From DATEMK01 sp035275625 (GTDB taxonomy: Bacteria; Bacteroidota; Bacteroidia; AKYH767-A; OLB10), in the NCBI GenBank assembly GCA_035275625.1, contig DATEMK010000529.1, forward strand, positions 1 through 20,093: DNA of 20,093 bases. The letters run 5' to 3'. A program made the translations under genes and the position numbers. Shown here in pieces: positions 15,563 through 20,093 of this stretch. Under the pieces are notes generated by a model, which did not search any database, was not told the origin of the DNA, and saw nothing but the letters and a program-made list of their open reading frames with translations. Each line of letters begins with the position of its first letter. Positions within the stretch are counted from its first letter, which is position 1.

Positions 15563-15958
15563 ATGAGCAGAGAAAATCACGCGCATGTTTTAATTGTTGA
15601 CGATGAAGAACATTCATCGCTGCTGATAGAATCAGTTATAAGGAGACATTTTTCCAACATTAAAAAAATTATCGCAGCAAAAACTGTGAAGGATGCAATA
15701 CATGCCCTGGAAGTAAACAACATTGACCTTGTATTTCTCGACATTGAACTGCGTGGTGAATCAGGTTTTACGCTGTTAGACAAAATAAAAGACCGCACGT
15801 TTGAATTTATCTGCCTTTCCGCATCAAAAGATTATGCATTTAAAGTGTTTGAGTATGGCGGTGCCGGATATTTACTGAAGCCCGTAAATGTACCGGAGCT
15901 GGAACGGGCCTTTTCAAGGATTTTTCTGAAAAGGAGACATGCAAATGATGCTCTTTAA
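15563..15958 (+). CDS. Stand-alone response regulator receiver domain protein (LytTR-type REC, no output domain)
   Basis: This 131-residue protein is a single receiver domain. It has Asp-Asp-Glu-Glu near residues 14-17, phospho-acceptor Asp60 in Phe-Leu-Asp-Ile-Glu-Leu-Arg-Gly, Ser where regulators carry Ser/Thr (Cys-Leu-Ser-Ala), and Lys in Tyr-Leu-Leu-Lys-Pro-Val. The sequence between these points follows the receiver of the LytTR regulators next door, so it probably derives from one that lost its DNA-binding half. Only about 100 bases separate it from the next gene, and no LytTR remnant is seen there. It could act as a phosphate sink, connector or competitor for the upstream kinases. It lies 96 bases after the second regulator with its own promoter candidate, so co-transcription is not certain. 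Confidence 0.88.
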   Translation: MSRENHAHVLIVDDEEHSSLLIESVIRRHFSNIKKIIAAKTVKDAIHALEVNNIDLVFLDIELRGESGFTLLDKIKDRTFEFICLSASKDYAFKVFEYGGAGYLLKPVNVPELERAFSRIFLKRRHANDAL

Positions 15959-15968
15959 ACAATCCGGC

Positions 15969-16014
15969 CACGAAGACACAAAGACACAAAGTTTCACGAA
16001 GTTTTCTTTGTGTT
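15969..16014. repeat. Intergenic repeat built of ACACAAAG/ACGAAG units
   Basis: Short units (ACGAAG, ACACAAAG, ACACAAAG, CACGAAG) follow each other. An outer 8-bp inverted repeat (15984-15991 with 16007-16014) allows a hairpin with a loop of about 15 nt. From memory, very similar CACGAAG/CACAAAG-type repeats are scattered between genes in many Bacteroidota and other genomes. The arrangement here fits such a dispersed element. Confidence 0.5.
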
Positions 16015-16047
16015 AAAAAAAACCCTTCCGCCTGCACGGAAAGGGTT
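16015..16047 (-). terminator. Rho-independent terminator of the minus-strand gene
   Basis: Read on the minus strand, a 10- to 11-bp stem (16037-16047 with 16021-16030, one bulge, 6-nt loop) runs into eight T (complement of 16015-16022). It lies 16 bases after the minus-strand stop at 16064. The plus strand has only a weak TTCTT tail, so any use for the receiver gene would be less efficient. Confidence 0.8.
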
Positions 16048-16063
16048 CTTACTGATGGGGTGT

Positions 16064-16849
16064 TCACAAATTTGCCGCAGCTTCCGTAAGAACTTGCTGT
16101 TTTTCTTTTTTCAAAAGCTCGCTTGCCATTTCCACAAGATTGAGTTTATTATTACTTACAATTACATTCTGCTTATTTACCGCAACATGATATGTTTTCT
16201 TCTTTCTTCCGCGTTTCTTTCTTTCGAGCGGAAGAAAAAAGTGCAAAGTTTCGTACTTGTGCCTTTCTCTTATTACCAGGAAAAAAGGAATGATCTTATT
16301 CTGTAAAATAAGCCTGCATTCGCGCATGCATTTGCGGCATTGCTTCCCGTAATAAGCCCGTTTCTTTTTATGAAGCTGAGGCATGGAAACACATTTTTTA
16401 TATTTCCCGAATAATTCTTCCGCTTCTTCAACCTGCGATTTTTCCAAACCTATCTCTTCATAATTTTTTACCCGTTTGGCTGCATTAATGATCTGCTGGC
16501 ACCTTCCAATGAGAACGTCAGGAACAGAACGAAACAAATCACTGTAAGAATAACGGACTGCATTTTGAAGCGCTTTATTGCCGGTTACCCGCGCATGAAT
16601 AAGCACCACGTTCATCAGCGTCAGTGAACTGTCAATAAGCCTGCTTTTAAAATTTTCCTTAATAACGGTATGTTTTCTGCCGTTATCGTATTGTTTGAAT
16701 TTCCACTCCTGCGCCTTTTGGAACTTTACCTCATATTCCTCATACATTTTTTTGTAGGACGCATATTTTTCCATCAATGTCCTTGTATCACTCATATTCG
16801 TAAACATGATGGATAAAAACTGCATTTGCTTATCTTCCTTTTTTCTCAT
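16064..16849 (-). CDS. Uncharacterised basic, helical protein with AT-hook-like motif
   Basis: This 261-residue protein is not recognised. It appears almost wholly helical and rich in Lys, Arg and Glu. It has no signal peptide or clear membrane span, so it is probably cytoplasmic. Notable points are a Cys-X2-Cys-X3-Cys group (Cys171, 174, 178) inside a very basic stretch, and a Lys-Lys-Arg-Gly-Arg-Lys-Lys-Lys run at 211-218 that resembles an AT-hook core (Arg-Gly-Arg). Both suggest nucleic-acid contact, which is inference. The start is the first ATG of the frame; Met9, Met15 and Met19 are alternatives. It is a single-gene unit with a strong terminator and a perfect 8-bp inverted repeat 15 bases upstream of the start. 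The gene-like length and the signals on both sides support it being real. Confidence 0.7.
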   Translation of the reverse strand: MRKKEDKQMQFLSIMFTNMSDTRTLMEKYASYKKMYEEYEVKFQKAQEWKFKQYDNGRKHTVIKENFKSRLIDSSLTLMNVVLIHARVTGNKALQNAVRYSYSDLFRSVPDVLIGRCQQIINAAKRVKNYEEIGLEKSQVEEAEELFGKYKKCVSMPQLHKKKRAYYGKQCRKCMRECRLILQNKIIPFFLVIRERHKYETLHFFLPLERKKRGRKKKTYHVAVNKQNVIVSNNKLNLVEMASELLKKEKQQVLTEAAANL

Positions 16850-16864
16850 TGTGTAAATTTTTAA

Positions 16865-16891
16865 TTCGTAAAAACAGGATTTATTTACGAA
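16865..16891 (-). promoter_or_regulatory. 8-bp inverted repeat upstream of the basic helical protein gene
   Basis: TTCGTAAA (16865-16872) and TTTACGAA (16884-16891) are perfect inverted copies with an 11-base spacer, 15 bases before the minus-strand ATG. The position fits an operator (possibly autoregulatory) or a leader hairpin near the ribosome entry region. Which of these applies cannot be decided here. Confidence 0.4.
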
Positions 16892-17831
16892 CCGTTTTTA
16901 TAAAGGTTACAACAGGGATTGTGAGGAAGCAAACCGGCTTTGTACCGGAACAAACGGCTACTTTGCATTCCCGTACCTTCTTTTGAAAATGAAATACTAG
17001 ACATCTGAAAGGAAAAACCCCGGTAAAGAAATTAAGAACAAGGTCCCTGCAAAAAGGTTCCCCGGATGTTTTTTTTAAAACGTGCTGCCCGATTTTGAGT
17101 ACGTAATGATTGAAAACAATAACTCATTCTTTGAAATAAAACGCATAAACCATGATGATTGCATTTTGCTCATTCCTTAACAAGGTTTTGTGGTATATGC
17201 ATCAATATGTTGTGGATAATGATTATTAAAAGTAAATCCTCTTTAACAATGGAATGCCGGCAATGCAAAATAGTTGAGATGTCAATTCATATAAAAAGTT
17301 CATACACCTGAAATATGTTTTAATGTGAACTTATAATAGTTTCATGGTAAACATTGATAAGTGTTTTTATCTCTTTTGCATAATGTTGTATGCTTTTTTG
17401 TTAAATGCAGGCGGGAATGTAACAAAGGAATACAGGCAGGGATGATAAGAAGACATAATTTTATAATAGCAGATATCTTCATGACTCTGTTGTTTAAGTA
17501 GCTTTTTCACCATGCTTCTTTATTCTGTTAATCTAAATAAACTCAACCCCGGCAATCCATTACAACCCTCCTCACTCCTCACTTATCACTTATCACTTAT
17601 CACTCTATTTATATAATGCACGAACCCCCTTTTTTATGACAGCCTTATTGTAATTTTTTTGTAAAAGGTGCTGTAGGCAGGGGTTCCAGTGGTAAAAGAC
17701 GTAAAAGGATGGGTGAAAAAAAGCAGTAAAAAATGCCGGTTACTACTTTTATTGTATGCTTTTCTTTATCAGAAACTGGGTGATTGAAATTGTGATTGAA
17801 ACGGCAATGGTGGATAATTCAAAAAGAAAAA
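16892..17831. other. Gene-free AT-rich region of almost 1 kb
   Basis: Both strands are broken by frequent stops, and no frame of convincing length or composition is present. No tRNA, rRNA, transposase remnant or CRISPR structure was recognised. It contains a 7-bp tandem repeat (17580-17604) and a single DnaA-box-like nonamer (17211-17219). It separates the core-like genes on the left from the accessory-looking trio on the right, so it may include decayed sequence or an integration border, but no direct evidence of either is seen. Confidence 0.5.
17580..17604. repeat. 7-bp tandem repeat (CACTTAT) x 3.6
   Basis: Three perfect CACTTAT units and a partial CACT follow one another, preceded by related CTCACTC sequence. 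It is a simple repeat between genes with no flanking coding frame, and is liable to slippage. Confidence 0.8.
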
Positions 17832-17850
17832 TTACTTTCGCTTAAAGTAA
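17832..17850 (+). promoter_or_regulatory. Palindrome upstream of the TcmP operon
   Basis: TTACTTT (17832-17838) and AAAGTAA (17844-17850) are perfect inverted copies around 5 bases, 55 bases before the TcmP start. The left arm overlaps TACTTTCG, a one-mismatch version of the -7 element, so a repressor site covering the promoter is possible. Confidence 0.35.
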
Positions 17851-17905
17851 ATAGAATAATCTCTTAAAATAAAATCGTATATGCGGACACGCACGAAAGC
17901 AAAAA

Positions 17906-19027
17906 ATGGCATATAAAGATTTACACGAAGACCCATTTGACGAAACAACTATTGCGAAGCTTGAGATATTTGAAGATTATGCTCAAGCGTGGATTCCTAC
18001 TTTTGTTATGCAGGGTGCTCCGACAATTTGCATTTTTGATTTCTTCGCTGGAACGGGTTATGATAAGAACGGAGTTGCAGGAAGCTCGATTCGTATTCTT
18101 GAAAAAATTAAAGAACAAATCGGTTACATCTTTCAGAAGAATGTTAAAATCAAAGTTTATCTAAATGAGTTTGAGCCAAATAAAAAAGAACAAAAGAAAT
18201 TTCAATTGCTCCAAATAGCTTGCAACGAATTCCTTGAAGTTAATAAAGATGTTAAGAGAGCCATTGAAAAGATAAATTACTTCAATGAGGATTTTGAGAC
18301 ACTTTTTCCAAAACTAATTTCTGAAATAAAGCTATTTCCTTCACTGGTTTACCTTGACCAAAACGGAATTAAATTCCTTTCAGATAAGTATCTTTTGGAA
18401 CTTGAAAAGTTAAGTACAACAGATTTTCTTTATTATGTATCCTCCTCATATTTCAAATGGTTAGGAGAAACTGAAGAATTCAAAAAACATGTTGATTTAG
18501 ATATTGAATTATTGCGAAACAATCCGTATAGATTCATTCACAGAAACGTTATTGAGCAACTTCGTAAAAAACTCCCCTCAAATTCTAAATTAAAACTTTA
18601 TCCATTCTCACTTAAAAAAGGTGCCAATATTTTTGGAATTGTATTTGGAGCTAAACATCCGTTAGCCGTAGATAAATTTTTAAATATCGCATGGAAACGT
18701 AATCCTGTAAATGGCGATGCAAATTTTGATATTGATGAGGATACCACTAAGGGGCAAATTGACTTGTGGGGAAATAAAAGGAAAACTAAGATTGAAGAGT
18801 TTAAAGAAAACTTAAAAGCAAAAGTGTTAGCCAACGAAATCAAGAACAATTTTGAGGCCTTACTCTTTGTTTATGATGAAGGACATATTGGCAACCATGC
18901 AGCCGAGGTTTTGCGTGAGTTGAAAAAGAAAGGCGAAATAAATTACGATGGGATTTCTCCACTAGTGACTTACGACAATGTTTTTAAGAATCACAAGAAA
19001 GTAGAGTATAAAAGTCTAAAAAAATAA
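17906..19027 (+). CDS. tcmP: Three-Cys-motif partner protein TcmP
   Basis: This 373-residue protein fits the TcmP family, named because its members sit next to three-Cys-motif (Gp37/Gp68, DUF5131) proteins, exactly as here (2-base gap to the next start). Supporting features are the N-terminal Lys-X-Glu-Ile-Phe-Glu-Asp-Tyr-X-X-X-Trp segment, an Asp-Phe-Phe-Ala-Gly-Thr-Gly loop (45-51) after a beta strand, as in Rossmann-like nucleotide or SAM sites, Asn-Glu-Phe-Glu-Pro (87-91), and Tyr-Leu-Asp-Gln-Asn-Gly (149-154), where I would expect Asp-Pro-Phe-Gly in most members. Its biochemical activity is not established to my knowledge. It is probably cytoplasmic. Base use looks more AT-rich than in the genes to the left, which fits acquired DNA. 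The family call is from recalled motifs and from the diagnostic neighbour. Confidence 0.8.
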   Translation: MAYKDLHEDPFDETTIAKLEIFEDYAQAWIPTFVMQGAPTICIFDFFAGTGYDKNGVAGSSIRILEKIKEQIGYIFQKNVKIKVYLNEFEPNKKEQKKFQLLQIACNEFLEVNKDVKRAIEKINYFNEDFETLFPKLISEIKLFPSLVYLDQNGIKFLSDKYLLELEKLSTTDFLYYVSSSYFKWLGETEEFKKHVDLDIELLRNNPYRFIHRNVIEQLRKKLPSNSKLKLYPFSLKKGANIFGIVFGAKHPLAVDKFLNIAWKRNPVNGDANFDIDEDTTKGQIDLWGNKRKTKIEEFKENLKAKVLANEIKNNFEALLFVYDEGHIGNHAAEVLRELKKKGEINYDGISPLVTYDNVFKNHKKVEYKSLKK

Positions 19028-19029
19028 AT

Positions 19030-19758
19030 ATGGCACAATCAAGTATTGAATGGACTGAAATGACTTGGAACCCGACCACGGGTTGCGACAAAATTTCTGC
19101 TGGCTGCAAATTCTGTTATGCTGAAGTTATGGCTAAGCGGTTGCAAGCAATGGGTATAGAAAAGTATAAAATGGGTTTTGAGCTTACTATGCATGAAAAT
19201 GAATTGCAAACGCCATATGAGTGGAAGAAATCAAAAATTGTTTTTGTCAACTCTATGAGTGATTTGTTTCATAAAGACGTTCCAATTGAGTTTATTCAGA
19301 AAACTTTCAAAGTCATGAAGAATAATCCCCAACATGTATTTCAGGTTCTCACTAAGCGTGCAGATGTCCTTTTATATTATGACAGAGAAGGTTGGTTAGA
19401 ATGGGCACACAATATTTGGATGGGTGTTTCTGTTGAAGATAGTAGAAGGATGCATCGTATTGATTTGCTAAGACAAACTAATGCAAGGACAAAGTTTTTG
19501 AGTTGCGAACCATTAATTGGGCCACTAGTAGATATGAACTTAACTGGAATTGATTGGGTGATTGTTGGAGGTGAAAGCGGAAGAACCCCAAGACCAATGA
19601 GAAAGGAATGGGTAATCGATATTAAAAAACAATGCAAGAAATCTGGAGTAGCTTTTTTCTTTAAACAATGGGGAGGAACTAACAAAAAGAAAAATGGTAG
19701 AGAACTTAATGGAAAAGTTTATAGCGAAATGCCAATTTTAAATGGAAGTAATGATTAA
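19030..19758 (+). CDS. Phage Gp37/Gp68 family (DUF5131) three-Cys-motif protein
   Basis: This 242-residue protein has the family's signature start: Ser-X-Ile-Glu-Trp-Thr-Glu-X-Thr-Trp-Asn-Pro, then Gly-Cys-X6-Cys-X2-Cys-Tyr-Ala-Glu (Cys19, Cys26, Cys29), a cluster expected to bind an iron-sulfur centre as in radical-SAM-like enzymes. Further family marks are Val-Asn-Ser-Met-Ser-Asp-Leu-Phe-His, Phe-Gln-Val-Leu-Thr-Lys-Arg, Trp-Met-Gly-Val-Ser-Val-Glu, Phe-Leu-Ser-Cys-Glu-Pro-Leu, Trp-Val-Ile-Val-Gly-Gly-Glu-Ser-Gly and Phe-Phe-Phe-Lys-Gln-Trp-Gly-Gly. Members occur in phages and in bacterial accessory regions. Their reaction is not established to my knowledge. Length is near normal and all key cysteines are present, so it looks intact. 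It is linked to TcmP by a 2-base gap and overlaps the next gene by 8 bases. Confidence 0.92.
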   Translation: MAQSSIEWTEMTWNPTTGCDKISAGCKFCYAEVMAKRLQAMGIEKYKMGFELTMHENELQTPYEWKKSKIVFVNSMSDLFHKDVPIEFIQKTFKVMKNNPQHVFQVLTKRADVLLYYDREGWLEWAHNIWMGVSVEDSRRMHRIDLLRQTNARTKFLSCEPLIGPLVDMNLTGIDWVIVGGESGRTPRPMRKEWVIDIKKQCKKSGVAFFFKQWGGTNKKKNGRELNGKVYSEMPILNGSND

Positions 19759-20093
19759 ACATTTATCATCAATTCTTTCGTCACTCAATCGGGAGAGCTT
19801 CAATCAATTCATTTTTGACATGTGGGAAATTGATAATAGAGACACCACAAAAAATTTTATTGAAGTGAAAAAGAAACCACGATTGGGCGCAGGCGTTATT
19901 GAACAACACTTTATCCATTGGGACAAACCCAATCATGCCAAGTCCTATCAAGGGTTTAACCTTATCGTTCCATTTTTCCAACCTGCCGCAGCATTACTTG
20001 AAAGCAACGATATAAGCACACTTTTACATAGAGAAAGTTTAATTCTCAAAAAGTTTGATCGAATATTAAAACGAAGAATTAAAGATTGGTATT
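19751..20093 (+). CDS. Partial third gene of the TcmP operon, unrecognised
   Basis: An open frame runs without a stop to the right edge, so the 3' part is missing. Starting at ATG 19751 it overlaps the DUF5131 stop by 8 bases; an in-frame ATG at 19742 would overlap by 17. About 114 residues are visible. They include Phe-Asp-Met-Trp-Glu-Ile-Asp-Asn-Arg-Asp, a Lys-Lys-Lys-Pro-Arg stretch, Glu-Gln-His-Phe-Ile-His-Trp-Asp, Val-Pro-Phe-Phe-Gln-Pro, and a basic C-terminal run (Lys-Lys-Phe-Asp-Arg-Ile-Leu-Lys-Arg-Arg) before the cut. There is no signal peptide or membrane span. I cannot assign a family. The overlap argues that it is co-translated and functionally tied to the TcmP/DUF5131 pair. Confidence 0.7.
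   Translation, partial: MIKHLSSILSSLNRESFNQFIFDMWEIDNRDTTKNFIEVKKKPRLGAGVIEQHFIHWDKPNHAKSYQGFNLIVPFFQPAAALLESNDISTLLHRESLILKKFDRILKRRIKDWY

Noticed and set aside
17211..17219. Perfect DnaA-box-like nonamer (TGTGGATAA) in the AT-rich gene-free region, suggesting an origin
   Set aside because: It is the only one there. An identical nonamer occurs by chance inside the coding region at 52-60, and no dnaA or other origin-linked gene is nearby.
17152..17229. Small frame of 25 codons with a hydrophobic start
   Set aside because: No promoter element or ribosome binding signal, length within chance expectation, and no way to support it from one sequence.
17580..17604. Possible CRISPR-like array
   Set aside because: Units are 7 bp and directly adjacent without spacers, and no cas gene is present.
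16850..17905. tRNA gene or tRNA-linked attachment site bordering the accessory genes
   Set aside because: A GGTTCCA string near 17679 resembles a T arm but has no matching stems, and no cloverleaf can be drawn. No direct repeats marking an att pair were seen within the window.

Overview
The window looks like a chromosomal piece of a Bacteroidota (Bacteroidetes) genome. Four predicted secreted proteins end in a type A sorting domain of the type IX secretion system (T9SS). Two membrane kinase/LytTR regulator pairs have typical Bacteroidota sensor architectures. Ribosome binding sites are mostly absent, and several starts are preceded by the phylum's -7 promoter element TAnnTTTG. Much of the intergenic DNA is AT-rich. 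No species can be named from this sequence.

Layout. Positions 1-870 hold the 3' end of a T9SS cargo gene and a strong terminator. Positions 964-3112 hold a divergent pair: an MpaB/DUF2236-family oxygenase-like protein on the minus strand and a branched-chain amino acid aminotransferase (ilvE) on the plus strand. Positions 3272-7004 encode a large beta-propeller/Y_Y_Y histidine kinase and its LytTR response regulator. Positions 7185-12343 encode three T9SS cargo proteins: a kelch-like protein, a cysteine-rich protein and a beta-helix protein. The first two are preceded by nearly the same leader sequence, which can fold and shows one compensatory base change. Positions 12516-15466 encode a second kinase/regulator pair, this time with a TPR sensor, followed by a stand-alone receiver protein (15563-15958). 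An intergenic repeat, a terminator and an unrecognised basic helical protein on the minus strand (16064-16849) follow.

Positions 16850-17905 form about 1 kb without a credible gene. They contain two short inverted repeats and a 7-bp tandem repeat. From 17906 to the right edge there is a tightly packed plus-strand gene set that looks accessory: a three-Cys-motif partner protein (TcmP), a phage Gp37/Gp68 (DUF5131) three-Cys protein, and an overlapping third gene that is cut by the window edge and that I do not recognise.

How the parts may fit together. The two kinase/LytTR pairs bracket three secreted-protein genes, so local control of cell-surface cargo is an attractive but unproven reading. 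The shared leader suggests that the first two cargo genes have a common post-transcriptional control. The TcmP/DUF5131 trio is the most likely place for a poorly described system. The tight gene coupling is seen directly. Any role in defence or phage biology is inference.
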